A DNA stretch of 62,500 nt from Leishmania martiniquensis (Eukaryota > Euglenozoa > Kinetoplastea > Trypanosomatida > Trypanosomatidae). Location of the stretch: the NCBI RefSeq assembly GCF_017916325.1, contig NC_090171.1, forward strand, positions 1,410,001-1,472,500. Reading direction: 5' to 3'. Each line of letters begins with the position of its first letter. The first letter of the stretch is position 1. The notes under the pieces were generated by a model that was not told where the DNA came from, ran no database searches, and saw nothing but the letters and a program-made list of their open reading frames with translations. The position numbers were made by a program, and so were the translations under genes. Shown one piece after another: positions 19,989 to 30,985 of the stretch.

Positions 19989-21410
19989 TCAGAGTGGCAC
20001 CTCGTCTGTCGCAGTCATCCGCACTCCGCGCTGCAGAGAAGCAAAACGCTCCTGCGCGAGCTTCATCAGTTGCGGAAACTGCTTCAGGTGATGCTGGATC
20101 TTCCGCGGCGTCGGCCAGTGGCCCCACGTGCAGTCGCGCTTGTTGCCGTGGAAGATGATCTCCATTAGGTGGCAAGTGGCACAGTAGGGACACTCAGGGC
20201 TGGCGTGCCTCGCCGGATCTGCGTACCGTGCGTGGTACTGAGAGATGCAAGCAATATGCCCACTTGCCGTTCGCGTCGGAACCTGGTGACGGGTCTCAGC
20301 AAGGCTAGCGGAAGGGCGTGTGCCCCTGGTAGTGCGCGGCGTAAGGCTAGGACTAGGATGGGATGGCGGTGCCGCTACTGGTGCGACATGCGCGCGGCGG
20401 CTCTGCAACGCTTCTTCCTCCGGCGCGAGCTCGACGAGGGTCGAAGTGCATGTTGCGCCTAGCAGCTCGCCGACCCGCACCTCAGCATCATCAACCCGTT
20501 CTTCCTTAACGGGCTTTGGCAACGGCCCCTCCCTCGGCGGGCTGTCGGTGGAAGGGGCCGGTCCCCCAGGCACGTGCAGCAGTCCGGTCGGCTCCGGGTA
20601 CAGTGGCACTAGGTCACGGCAGGCCGCGAACTGGAATGGCACGGCGGCACTCACATGGCCGACTAACTTGTCGAGCGTCATCGCATTGATCGGGTCTTCG
20701 GAGGAAGAGGAAGCTGCAGACATGGGAAGTTCCTGCACGACAGCACGCAACGCTTCAGTGGCCCTGTGGTCCAAGCGGCCGCACAGCTTCAGTACGCCAT
20801 CTACAGAAGCCTCCCGCATCTCGGGTGTGAGGCGTTCCCATCGATGGGAAATGATGCGCCAGGAGAGTAGGTCCATGAGCACCTGAAGGGATGGATAGCA
20901 GCCGTGGTAGAGGCGAATGATGCCCTGCTCCTCTAGCGTGCGCAGATTAGGACGGAGGCGAGCTGCCAGCTGCGCTAGCCGTCCGTCCTCTGGCGCCCAT
21001 AGTGTCAAGCGAATCGCTGCCTCGGCCAGCGCAAGAAACGCAGGCATCTCCCTCGAGGCCCCCGGCATCGGAAAGGCCTCCAGGGTGGCGTGGCGGAGAG
21101 CGGCGGAGGCGACGGCAGGCCTCATCTGCTGCTCAAGAGACTCGGCAAGCTGTTGTGCGAGCCCGTCGGCAAGGGGACTGCCGGAGTCGCTTGCGCCGTC
21201 TTCCTTCTTTGTCCGCTTTACTGGAGGCCACTGCTGCCCTACAGAGGAAGAGACCGGCGGCTGGCTCTCCACATACTTTGCCTTCGCCACTTCCAACCAT
21301 TGATAGTACGAAAAGCTGTGCAATGACTCGGGCGGGACGAGCAGGCCGTCACGCCGCTGCTGGAGAGCGCGCTCCGCACAGAAGGCTTCAAATGTCCTCT
21401 CCATGCTCAT
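19989..21410 (-). CDS. Hypothetical protein with C-terminal Cys/His cluster, 473 aa
   Basis: I use the ATG at 21410 (MSMERTFEAFCAERALQQR). The open frame continues upstream but through a very pyrimidine-rich stretch that is the likely splice tract. Residues ~1-230 are mostly helical. Residues ~290-380 are Pro/Ser/Arg-rich and probably disordered. The last ~90 residues contain CPYCATCHL followed by DCTWGHW and a basic helix, which could bind zinc; spacing does not fit a standard finger that I know. No signal peptide or membrane helix. Function unknown. The conserved-looking C-terminus suggests a nucleic-acid or protein interaction domain, which is inference only. Confidence 0.75.
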   Translation of the reverse strand: MSMERTFEAFCAERALQQRRDGLLVPPESLHSFSYYQWLEVAKAKYVESQPPVSSSVGQQWPPVKRTKKEDGASDSGSPLADGLAQQLAESLEQQMRPAVASAALRHATLEAFPMPGASREMPAFLALAEAAIRLTLWAPEDGRLAQLAARLRPNLRTLEEQGIIRLYHGCYPSLQVLMDLLSWRIISHRWERLTPEMREASVDGVLKLCGRLDHRATEALRAVVQELPMSAASSSSEDPINAMTLDKLVGHVSAAVPFQFAACRDLVPLYPEPTGLLHVPGGPAPSTDSPPREGPLPKPVKEERVDDAEVRVGELLGATCTSTLVELAPEEEALQSRRAHVAPVAAPPSHPSPSLTPRTTRGTRPSASLAETRHQVPTRTASGHIACISQYHARYADPARHASPECPYCATCHLMEIIFHGNKRDCTWGHWPTPRKIQHHLKQFPQLMKLAQERFASLQRGVRMTATDEVPL

Positions 21411-23647
21411 ATTGCCCTTTCCCCTTGCGTGCGTGTTCGTGGAGCTAAAGGAGGAGGAGAGGATGCGCGTGAGAGAGTCGCTTTCTTTTCCCCTTTGAGG
21501 AAGGCGATAGGGGAAGGGGAGGGGGACGGGAGGGGGACGGGAGGGGAGGGAGCAGTGGCGATGCGAAAGGACTGCACGGCTGCCGCTGCCTGCAGTCGCA
21601 CGTGCAGACAGCACACGAAGAGATGGCTCACGCAGAACCGAAAGGACGTGGCAGGTATCAAACAGTATTGCGAATCCAAAGAGGCACAGCTTTGTTGAGC
21701 CAGCATAGTCAGCCGCATTCCGATTTGCACACATGCAAGTACCCACAGAATACCGTGAGGCAGGGAGGGGGAGGGCACAGCGTATGGGCCACCTTCCGCG
21801 GAGGCTGTGTTCCCTCAACGAGGACGCGGCGAGGACAATGAGAAGCTGTGCACGTTACCCCACCGCCGAATTCCTGCCTTTGGTACGCGCCGCTGTAGCA
21901 GCACGTTCGACGTTGGCGCCTCTTAGACTGTTTTCTTTGTTTCTATTGTCGAGAGGAAGGGAGGGGGGGAGTAGTGGAGCGGGCCATGATGCGTTTGGCA
22001 TTTCTCCGACGACGAGATCCTGTCAGACATGACCCCATCGCGCCAAACGCAAAGCGGTTGCGGGATACAAAAAACTGAGAACGTTTACATTCAAAAAGGA
22101 GAAAGGGGCACGCAAAGAAAAAAAGAGTGGGAGGGGGGGCAGTGAGCACCCAATAAGACCCTCCATACACGCGCAAACACGCACACAGGCAGGCATTCGA
22201 AGAGCAGAACATCTGAAAAACTCAAAGCCACACGCACATGATGATGCGCCTATCTGGCGTGCCCTCAAAAAAAAAATAATCAGAGCGTGTAGAAGAGGTG
22301 ATGGGAGGCACCAAAGAAGATAGAATGCAAAAGAAACGAGAAGACGTGCCAGTGAGTAAATCTCGCGAATGGTGTGGGGTGGAAACTTCTCCACGCACAG
22401 ATAGCGGCGGGGGGCAACCCTCACTCTGCATCTTGTCTTGAAGTTCTCCTACACGCCGACATCGGTGCACTTGTCGTTCGCCGCCGCCCCTCTTCTCTGT
22501 CTCTACTCTTTGTCGAACAGAGTCATGCTCTCCGCACAGGCGGACCCCCTTGCATGCGAGCCGCAGCGATGATATTTAGTGCGGTGTGCTGAACAAATAC
22601 AAAGCACAAAGAGACAGAAACGATTAAACCGTAACTCAGACATTCACGGTGAGCCGAGGTAGCTTCCGTGGATCTGCCTGCAGGCGACTACGGGGGTGGC
22701 CGTCTTTGGTGCGCGTGCTATCGGCAACTGGGCGCGTCTCCTCTGTCGATACAGGTAAAGATCGCCCATCGCTTTTCACCCGACCGACCGCACGAAAAGA
22801 GAGCATGTTCGATGAAGAAGCGAAAGCAAGTCAGATACGCGCAGAAAACATGAAGAGAAAACATGCATACACGCACATTAACACACTCAAAGAGAAAAGG
22901 GACCAAATCGCTGATCTGCAGCGTACTATATATGAATATATGCACAGTGAGGTGTGCGCGAGGTGTGGGGAGGGAACAGAGGAGGGAGGTGTTGTGTTAG
23001 CATGCACTGGCCACAGAGGCCCACAGGAGCGCAGACGTCATTTCAGAGGAAAGAAAAAAAATCGGGCGGGTCGGTGGTAGATGAAGATGGCAAGAGAAGC
23101 GCCGGAGTCGTTGCCGCTCCCCCAGAGAAGTGCAAATCAAGAGAACGCAGGCGAGATGGAGAGTTGTACGAAGGGTAACGTCAGAAGAATCCAAAGCACA
23201 GCGGGCGGGGAGAGAGAGGGGGTGGGGGGGCCAAACTGCGCACGGCAAAGATATTCGTATTCAGATGAGGCATTACGCGCAGCCTTTTGCGACACGCGAA
23301 ACCCATTGAACTACAGAAAGGGAAGGGAAAAAAAAAGAGCTGTCCGGCTGCAGAGACGGAAATGGAGTCGCGCACGGAGTGGTCCATGGCAGCGTCTTCG
23401 CACCTTCCCCTTTTTTCTCACTCTCGTGATTGGAGGCATGCGTGCGGGCACGCGTGAGTGCGCGTAAGCGGAACGACGTATCAGCCACCGCGAGTACGCC
23501 GCTTCCCGGCACCTCCCACGTGCCCCTTTCCCGGGCTTCGCTTCTCCCCTCCAACGATCCCCTTTCGTTTCTCCCTATCCCACAACGGTCTGCTCAACTT
23601 CGCACAGACACGCACACGCGCACGCCAGCTAACGGAAGAACACGCAA
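21411..23647. other. Intergenic region (2.2 kb) with G-rich tract
   Basis: Close to the 473-aa gene start the plus strand has a G-rich tract (21510-21550), which on the minus strand reads as a strong C/T tract and probably serves trans-splicing. Further on there are A runs (22266-22276, 23325-23335), purine-rich segments and no credible gene. A short TATA-like patch lies at 22926-22942. Confidence 0.6.
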
Positions 23648-25294
23648 CTAGGCTACCTTTTCATGAAGGATAAGCTGCAAGTACAACCACCAAACATTGT
23701 AGCACAGCGCCGACACCGTCCACATAAGTGAGGCGGAAACGATACCGAGCGCCGCCCAGGAGAGCGCCTCCACGCAGGTGAACGACTGCGGCAGCATCGA
23801 AAAGCGGCCCGCCGCAGAGGGGGCAACGTCGTCGGCTACAGCTGCGGTCGCCTTGACGGTCATCACAAACGGATCTGTCGTGGAAGTAGCTGATACCTCA
23901 GGCGGCCGCATCCCGAAAGTGTAAACGCAGCCCAGTCCGCCCTCCACCGCCTCCACGAGCGGGTGGAAACTGTCGCCGCCGCCACCGCCGCCGCCGCCCT
24001 CGGAGAGGTTTGCCATGACAAGCGACACCTGCTGGCGACACAGCACATAGCACGAGGGCCGCCCGATCGAGATCCACCGCGTCAGCGTCAGATCGGAGGA
24101 CAACAGCAGCATACGGTCAAGCCCTTTGAGCTGCATGTAGATTAGGTAGGTGGCCTGACTCACAACAACGCGGACGCTGGTGATAGAGGCGCTACTAGGT
24201 ACAATAGCATCCAGATCGATCGCATGCACCTCGGCGGTCTGTCGCCGCTTTGGCCAGTAACTCACCGTGTGCAGTCGCACCTCTCGGCAGCTCATGACGG
24301 CGTACTCATCATAGTCCTCCAATGGGGTGGCGTAGACATCGCCGCAGCTGCGGTGTACAAAGTCAAAGCCCGAGGACGAAAGAGAGGTCAGTCGTTCTGC
24401 GACCATTTCGCGAGACGGGCCGCTCTTGAGCAGACTCACCCCGTCTTCGTTGGCGCACAGAGCAGAGCGGTTGCCCATCCAAAACGTGCGCCAGGCGGCG
24501 CTGCTGGTGCCCAGGTAGAAGTGCGAGGGTGGTGCCGGATGAGTTGCATCAACGCGCGCAGCGGCGCTGCTGCTAGTTTGGCCACTACAGTTCATGAAGG
24601 GATCAGGCAACAGGGCAACCTGCGCGCGCAGGCGCGCTGCCATGAGGACGGGCAGCGACAACTCTGACGCCGTGCTGTAGGCGTCTGCATGCCGCTTGAA
24701 GTCGACTCGGTTTACCTCCCACCAGCAAGCAATATGAACGCTAGCGGTGCAGAAGAAGGCATGGCGGTCGTAGTCGAGGAGAAAGTGATCCCCGCCCGGG
24801 GATGCGTAAAAGCCATCTGTCCCAACAGGTAACTCAATCATGGCCTCGATAAGGCAGTCGAACACGTGCAGATCCCCTTCGCGCGTTTCGCAGAGGAGGT
24901 ACCGATTCCCACCAAAGTGCACGAGCGAGGAGGGAAAGGCGAAGCAGGCAGGGAGCTCCTTGTGATGCTCTGCCAGGGACCCGTCACTCTCCGCCAGCTG
25001 TGTGTACAGGTAGCATTCCACTTCCTCCGAGTTAAACGTGTCTGTGCCACTGCGCACGAGCACAAGAAGCCGCTGCTCCTTCTCCAGAAGTCCCAGAGCC
25101 ACAATCTGACTAGGCGGAGCAAGCTCCACATAATCCTCTTTCAAGCACGGTCCTACCAGGTATTGCTTCTCCTCATACGATAGAAACACTTCAGTGACGA
25201 TCTTCCAACAGAGCCGTGAGACTTCGCTCAGCGTAATGAGTTCCTTCTTCGTCAGGTAGGACGCGATGAGGCGCAGCGTATCAGCGCATTCCAT
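23648..25294 (-). CDS. F-box-like protein with C-terminal transmembrane segment, 548 aa
   Basis: The chosen start is the ATG at 25294 (MECADTLRLIASYLTKKELI), directly after an A-rich leader; the frame upstream is low-complexity. Residues ~5-45 resemble an F-box: a run of Leu/Ile followed by SEVSRLCWKI. Residues ~60-480 alternate short beta-like segments with loops, compatible with a beta-propeller but without clear WD or kelch signatures. A Gly run lies near residue ~430. The last ~45 residues contain a hydrophobic span (AALGIVSASLMWTVSALCY) that looks like a membrane anchor. An F-box plus tail anchor would point to an SCF-type ubiquitin ligase adaptor at a membrane, which is inference. Confidence in the gene is high and in the F-box call moderate. 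Confidence 0.75.
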   Translation of the reverse strand: MECADTLRLIASYLTKKELITLSEVSRLCWKIVTEVFLSYEEKQYLVGPCLKEDYVELAPPSQIVALGLLEKEQRLLVLVRSGTDTFNSEEVECYLYTQLAESDGSLAEHHKELPACFAFPSSLVHFGGNRYLLCETREGDLHVFDCLIEAMIELPVGTDGFYASPGGDHFLLDYDRHAFFCTASVHIACWWEVNRVDFKRHADAYSTASELSLPVLMAARLRAQVALLPDPFMNCSGQTSSSAAARVDATHPAPPSHFYLGTSSAAWRTFWMGNRSALCANEDGVSLLKSGPSREMVAERLTSLSSSGFDFVHRSCGDVYATPLEDYDEYAVMSCREVRLHTVSYWPKRRQTAEVHAIDLDAIVPSSASITSVRVVVSQATYLIYMQLKGLDRMLLLSSDLTLTRWISIGRPSCYVLCRQQVSLVMANLSEGGGGGGGGDSFHPLVEAVEGGLGCVYTFGMRPPEVSATSTTDPFVMTVKATAAVADDVAPSAAGRFSMLPQSFTCVEALSWAALGIVSASLMWTVSALCYNVWWLYLQLILHEKVA

Positions 25295-27164
25295 TCTCTC
25301 GAGTGCCAGTGCCAAAAAAAAAAAAGAAAAATCACAGAGAAAACGTCGGAGGCGATGTCGAGGCCGCAGATGCCTCCAGAGGCAGCACAGAATCGATCTA
25401 CTCGCGAGGTGCACGTGTTTGTTTGTGTGAGGGGTGGGGGTGGGGGTGAGGGGAAGATGGCCAAAAGAGTCGAAAGCACCAAGAAACGAGAGTCCAATCG
25501 GATACGGGGAGAAGTGAGGACAGCGTTGGTGCACTGCCGCGGCCTCACACAGGAAAATAATGTAGCAGTGCTGCGCACGTCAGCTACAGCGCAAGCGAAA
25601 GAAGCAGACACGCACGCGCGTGCAAGACGGGGACGGGGTGAGTAGCGGGACGACACACGCGTAAGTATGTGAAGAGCTGCAACCTGCCATGACGAGGGCA
25701 AGCAGAGAAGGGATTGCAGAGCGGAGAATCGAAGGCGAGGGCGAGAGCGCAATGGAGCGGTGGGGGCAGAAAGAGGGAGAATGGAGCAGGGGTAGTAAGG
25801 AAAAGAGAAGTAGGATGCGCCGACACGGTGCTGCATCACCGGAGCACTCGAGTATGTGCAGACATGAGAGAAGCTCAGTGCTCGGGCGGTTGGGGAGAGA
25901 CAGACACTGGGCACATGCCTTTCCACGTGTGTGCCCGATGTAAACGAACAGCGTGAAAGGGCGGCGCGGAGTCAGAAGTGATGCAAAAGATTGCCACGCC
26001 CCAGTTGAATATTCGGTGGGGCACAGAGGGTACTTATCCAACCCTTTCAGACAAACGACGCAACGCAGGAGCACGATCTCCGAAGAGCGAGCTCTACGTA
26101 AGCATCACATGTGACGCCGTTCGCGCTTGCGTGTGCGTTTGCGCTTAGGTGTGTGGCTTTTCTTTTTGGCGGGTCTCTTGTTGATGTGGTTCCGGCAGCC
26201 ACCTCTCTCTTTCCTACACCGCACAAACGTGCACGCGTAATATATACGTATACTTAGATATATGTGTATCTGCGCGTGTGTGTGTGCGTTTGCTCGTGTG
26301 TATCACAGGGCTTCCAGGTTAGCTACATGCACAGCGAGAGAGCAACCGAAGAAAGGTACGAGGAGTCCACCGCCACCGGAGAGAGACAACAGATAACAGA
26401 TAACATATAAAGAGAGACACACACACATACAGAAAACATAAAGGGAAAGCAATAAGAAGGTACTCGATCCATCGCCCATATGTACAAATAATGACAGTGA
26501 AGAGATGAATCAGTGGCGCTTTTCCTTTTTCTTTCGTGTGTTTTCTGTTTCTTTTTTTCCTTTCGTTCTTTCGTAGGGGAGAGGGCGATCCAGTGGCTGC
26601 CAGCATGTGCATGTGTGTGCGTGTCTGTGTGTGAGGAGAGGGGGAGGGTCTTTAGCGACTAGAATGCTGCATGGCATACTCTCCGCGCCCTCTGGTGTGC
26701 ATAAATGGGGATGGGGAAGGAAGAAGGGAAAGGGGAGGAGGAGGGGTGGGGTGGGGTTGCAGAGAAAACAAAAAGCGACAACAAAGGACGAAAAATATGA
26801 CCAAGGAGCGCACACCTACAATACATCAAGTAGAAAGAAGGGTCAAAGAGAGGGAGAGGAGGAGGAAGAGGCGAGGAGGAGGCAAGTGGGCTTTGAAGCG
26901 AGCCCCCTGAGACTGAGAGCAAAAAAAGAGGGGGGAAGGCTCAGCTCCAGCAAGCGCGCATCACATGACAAGAGAAAAAGGCTTCAAGGGGCAATATGTA
27001 CACACATCTTCTGTACAGTGCTGAGAAGCACACATGTGCATGCACTCTCACACACGCACACACGCAAGCGCAGGCAGCAGCATCACTGGGCCCATGCCCT
27101 CTCCGGAAGCGTCTCCTCTCTCTCGCCCTCTGCGCCCCTTGGGCGTGGACTTCCCTTCTTTCCT
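25295..27164. other. Intergenic region (1.9 kb), no credible gene
   Basis: The plus strand is strongly purine-rich around 25640-25830 and 26690-26930, so the transcribed sense is pyrimidine-rich. TA and GT patches lie at 26238-26292. Frames found here are low-complexity (poly-Leu/Ser or poly-Arg/Lys according to strand). It should hold the 3' UTR of the EF-hand gene and the splice region of the F-box-like gene. Confidence 0.65.
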
Positions 27165-27476
27165 TTACCACTGCGCAAGGCTGAGCACAAAGCACGCGAA
27201 CTCATCATAGTTCAGGGAGTCATCGTGCGTCGTGGCGTACTTGCGCACCATTTCCTCAACCTCTTTCTCTGAGAGGTCCACACCGTAGTGCTCGAGGCCC
27301 ATGTAGAACGATTTCACCATCTCTACCGGCACCATGCCGGTGTGGTTCACGTCCAGGGAGTCGAACAAGTCCTGAATGCGGTTGTCTGTCACCGGCAGCC
27401 CGCCAATGTTGTTCTCGATCTCGTCGTAGGAGAGGTGGCGGTTGTTGTTGTGGCCGGGAATGAGGCTCTGCTGCAT
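27165..27476 (-). CDS. Small EF-hand-like protein, 103 aa
   Basis: I use the ATG at 27476 (MQQSLIPGHNNNRHLSYDEI); an in-frame ATG ten codons upstream lies in a pyrimidine-rich leader. Two helix-loop-helix units are visible: IQDLFDSLDVNHTGMVPVEM and YATTHDDSLNYDEFACFVL. Both loops depart from the canonical calcium-binding pattern: the first lacks the acidic residue at position 12, and the second lacks an acidic first residue. Calcium binding is therefore uncertain. The layout resembles one lobe of calmodulin. Trypanosomatids have many such small EF-hand proteins, often flagellar or cytoskeletal; a specific role cannot be read here. Confidence 0.85.
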   Translation of the reverse strand: MQQSLIPGHNNNRHLSYDEIENNIGGLPVTDNRIQDLFDSLDVNHTGMVPVEMVKSFYMGLEHYGVDLSEKEVEEMVRKYATTHDDSLNYDEFACFVLSLAQW

Positions 27477-28941
27477 GGTTGAGCGAGAGGGGGCTTTAAG
27501 GGGCAAAGGAAAGAGGTGAAAGACAAGTGGTAAGTAGAGTAAGAGCTAGAGACGGTGGAGACGCTTGGTCGGCTGGTGCGCAGCTTATGTTGCTGAAGGG
27601 AGACTCTTTTTTTTTTGCGCGCGAGAGAGGCAGTTGGGTTGAGACAGACGAAGAGCTTACCTTGCGATGCGTGTGGGCAAATGCAGGTTAAGAGCAACCA
27701 TGGGGAAGAGGCAAGGACAGGAAAAGTTGGAGAGGAGTAGCTGGGCAAATCTCAAGCGCACCGGAAGGTACCCCGGTGTACTCTTCGCTGTGCTTTCACA
27801 CGTAGGATGAAAGAGACGGAAGAGAGAAAGATGCCACGCGCCTCTTTCATGCATGGTTTCCTGTCACGCGCAGGCAAAGACTGTGAACACCCGGCCTAAA
27901 CACATCCGTCACGCCAGCAACACCAGAGGTTCGTCAAACATCTGAAACCGTTCACCCCCTTGCGTTTTTTCTCTTCGATATTTGTGTTTTCCTCATGCGG
28001 TGTCGCCGCGTCTGCCTCTGGCACATCTGAAAAAGAGGGAACAATAAATGCAGCCAGCTTTTCACGTCCGCTGGCCGATCGATAGGTACGAAAACGAAAA
28101 GTATATTGTGCCTCTGCTGCAGGGCATGTTCGTATTCAGAGAAGCTCATGATTGTAAAGTGAATTAAAAAAAGGAAAGAGGCATGCACGGATGTGGACGC
28201 GAAAATAAATCCATAGAAGACGGCCAAACGATGCAATGCCACCGGCCATTGAATCGACATGTCTACTGGGAAGGATGAAGTATAAGGGGAGTCTCTCACT
28301 GAGAAAGCATCGCGTACCGGTGTCTGTGTAGGCGTGCAAGCAGAAGGTGAATGATGCCACAGAGGCGACGCAGGGGGAAAACGTGCCAGCAAAACCGTCA
28401 CGAGCGGACGGCAGCGAGGCATATCGCATACACAAGAGAACCGACAAGACGAAAAAAACGAAAAAAAGAGCAGCAGTATTAGGCTTCACAGCAGCACTCA
28501 ACAGACGGCAAAGATACCCTTGCTTGCGGGCGCGCGATAAACAGTAGCGGCATCTCCTCGAGACTGCGCAAGTTCCGCAGGCCTTCGGCAAAGACTCGCT
28601 GCGCATTTGGGGGGAGGGGGGATTTTGCGACAGAAAAAATACGGAGATGGTAAGGTTTTACTACCACGTCACAGCTCAGCAACGAGTGAAATGTTTACAA
28701 ACACTCACACCCAGCCGGCAAGCAGCGACATGGCATAGACACATCCTGACAATGTAGAAGCAAAGAGTAACGGGAAACAAAGCAGAAAGCCGTGAAAGAA
28801 AAAAAGCTCTAGACGAGATGAGTAGAACGAAGTCGACCAGCCGAAAAAAAATAGAATGAACGGATTTTATTCGAATAAGCTCAATGAAAAAAATCCAAAC
28901 AGCACCACAAAGTAGCAGACGAACAGGAGAAGAGGATTTTT
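27477..28941. other. Intergenic region upstream of the EF-hand gene
   Basis: On the minus strand a pyrimidine tract about 27600-27625 (with a T/A run at 27607-27616) could direct trans-splicing of the EF-hand mRNA. From about 28000 the sequence becomes AT-richer, with several A runs (28163-28172, 28450-28470, 28797-28805). A 156-codon minus-strand frame at 27952-28422 has no recognisable features. No credible gene. Confidence 0.6.
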
Positions 28942-29438
28942 CTCAGCGTGACCAGTCTGCCTTCGAGCACGAGGGGATCGCGACTTGGCACCCGGCCTGT
29001 CACACGCTCATGGCCTGGGTGTGAAGCAGCCGTAGACCTGCGTCGCCTCGATGTGCCGACCCAGTCATCTAAACACGGCCGCTCCCACTAAGCCGGTCCT
29101 CGCCTGGTGCATTCCTCTCGAGGTGACTCAGGACCTCCCGAGGCTATCAAGCGGCAGAGACGGGTGTGTTACGTCTCGGCCACGCCCACACCTCTGCTCA
29201 TCATGTGGGTGGTACAAACGTTATCGTCTTCGCTGGTCGATTCGACGCAACGCCACCCAGCACCTGGCTGCCGACATGAGTAGCGATATATATTGCTCCT
29301 ATTTCGCTACGTTGTAGGTACTTGGAACTAACACCACCGGATAACGGTTCGGCATTGGCAGGGGACAGGGGCTGGCTGACTTCGCTCCGAAATGGGGGCG
29401 CTGGACCCAGGCACCACGCTGCGGCCTCTCTCATCACT
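28942..29438 (-). repeat. 497-bp interspersed element, copy A (inverted relative to copy B)
   Basis: This stretch matches the reverse complement of 34440-34936 over all 497 bases without gaps, with only two differences (29022 and 29434). Read on the minus strand it ends with an A5 tail just outside the match (plus-strand T run at 28937-28941), and copy B ends at the same point next to a TA tract. A dispersed, short, non-coding element with an A-rich 3' end fits the SIDER class of degenerate retroposons known from Leishmania 3' UTRs; that assignment is inference. Copy A sits in the 3' flank of the EGF-like gene in sense orientation. It contains short open frames, identical in both copies, that look non-coding. 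Confidence 0.9.
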
Positions 29439-29815
29439 AGGGACGAAGCGACCACCGTGAGAGCAAAGGAAAGAATAAGCAGCTGCAGGCAGCACCACAC
29501 AGTATCCTCTCTCCCCCTACGACTGCAAGAGCGAATAGGTCGAAGAGGAAAACAGAGGACGGTCACCGGATCCGTCTCGACGAGGCAGCTGTATGGCCTC
29601 TCTTAGTGCTGTTCCCTTTTTTCGCTTTCATTTTACGCGAGCCGAGAACAAGAAAAAGGAAGAGGACTGAGATGCACACGAAAGGTCGCGGCTGAGGGAG
29701 AGAGACGGGCACAAAGGCAAAAGGAAATCGGCCATCGCACAGCAACAGGCACAGAGGACGACGTCACACACAGCCGCTGTCCGTGCGCGAAAACGAAGAG
29801 GACGTGAAGATGGAT
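29439..29815. other. Spacer between repeat copy A and the EGF-like gene
   Basis: About 380 bases of likely 3' UTR of the minus-strand EGF-like gene. Purine-rich on the plus strand (29640-29720). No gene seen. Confidence 0.6.
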
Positions 29816-30985
29816 TCAGAAGGGAAGGCGGCAGTTGGTGGGATGCGCACATTGAGGAGAGGAGTACAGTACTCTTTGTGGTGTCTCCTTTGCTGTTTTC
29901 GTGTAGTGCGGTGGTAGCACGTCGGGGTGATCGGTATAGCTGCCCGTGGCCGACAGGGTAGCCCCCTGTGGGTAGTAGCTGTGAGACTGCGCAAACGGCT
30001 CCTGTGCACCCCATCGGTCAAAGGTATCTGTCAACGAGCTCTCGCCCTCGTAGTGGGCGTCGCACGCGCAGAGAGTCCCACTGGGCTGCAGCGGGCGCAT
30101 CTCATGGCTGTACTGCGGATGATTTCTCGATCTTGAAAGCTGTGAGTTCGGCGTGGCTTCAATGGCACTCATGCTTACGAGCTGGTCCATCACCGCTTGA
30201 TTTCGGAGCTGTGTCTCCTGCGCAGCCCACGCTTGTTGACGGAGTACTGCACCCTCCTGTGTCAGTATCTGCTGTAGCTGCGACCTCTCTTTCAGCCACG
30301 CCTCTCTCTGAGTTGCCGCTGCCTGTATCTTCTTCTGCTCCGCCTCGTTCTTGAGACGCTGGTTCTTTCGATAACAGCAAAATACGACAACCCCGCATGA
30401 CGCTGCCAATGCAAGAGCAAAGGTCACGATGATCAGGGTACTCTTGCCGGCTAAGGGTGACGTCGTAGCGGCACTGGAGTTACCGGGTGACGGCGTTGAT
30501 GCTTGACTGTTGCAGTAGAGAAAGTTGCCGCCGAGCACATCTTGGTTGATCCAGTCGGTGCACCAGCCATCGTCGCAGTCGCAGGTGAGGGTAGCCTCGT
30601 TCCACGTTCCATGATTACAATCCACCTCGGTGCCTGGCGAATTCGTCATCCTCGCTGTATTAGGAGTGCGCGCGAGAAGAAAGCGGAGGATCGCCTTCAA
30701 ATTGCACATCGAAAAGAAGTAACACGTGACACGGCTGTTCCACGTGCAGTTCTCGGCAGGAGATGTGGAAGTGTGGAAGTAAAGCTCAGAGAGCGAGCGA
30801 GAAATATCTCGATTGTCCAGCTTCGAGAGAGTAGAAGAGGGGGGAGGAAGGGCTATGTTCCTTGCAGAAGAGGTGAAACGCGACGCGTGCAACTTCACAT
30901 AACGAATCCCAGAAGGATGAGTGCGAAGCGAAAATGAAGGGAGACCAAGAGCATTGATCGTATCGCAAAGTGAGAGGTGCGACAT
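29816..30985 (-). CDS. EGF-like single-pass membrane protein
   Basis: 389 aa from the ATG at 30985. A later ATG at 30709 (MCNLKAILRFLLARTPNTA) follows a pyrimidine-rich stretch and is a serious alternative start, giving 297 aa. Extracellular part: an EGF-like Cys pattern in CNHGTWNEATLTCDCDDGWC. A Ser/Thr/Pro stalk follows, then a hydrophobic membrane span (STLIIVTFALALAASCGVV) closed by CCYRKNQ. The cytoplasmic part starts with a charged coiled coil (KNEAEQKKIQAAATQREAW) and ends in a Ser/Tyr/Pro-rich tail. Type I topology is inferred; neither start gives a strong signal peptide, so the N-terminus is uncertain. No specific ligand or family can be named. It is the last gene of the cassette enclosed by the inverted repeats. 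Confidence 0.7.
   Translation of the reverse strand: MSHLSLCDTINALGLPSFSLRTHPSGIRYVKLHASRFTSSARNIALPPPSSTLSKLDNRDISRSLSELYFHTSTSPAENCTWNSRVTCYFFSMCNLKAILRFLLARTPNTARMTNSPGTEVDCNHGTWNEATLTCDCDDGWCTDWINQDVLGGNFLYCNSQASTPSPGNSSAATTSPLAGKSTLIIVTFALALAASCGVVVFCCYRKNQRLKNEAEQKKIQAAATQREAWLKERSQLQQILTQEGAVLRQQAWAAQETQLRNQAVMDQLVSMSAIEATPNSQLSRSRNHPQYSHEMRPLQPSGTLCACDAHYEGESSLTDTFDRWGAQEPFAQSHSYYPQGATLSATGSYTDHPDVLPPHYTKTAKETPQRVLYSSPQCAHPTNCRLPF

Noticed and set aside
29051..29317. 88-codon frame, identical in both repeat copies
   Set aside because: Identity is explained by the young repeat itself; the peptide shows no domain, and the frame in copy A lies against the transcription direction.
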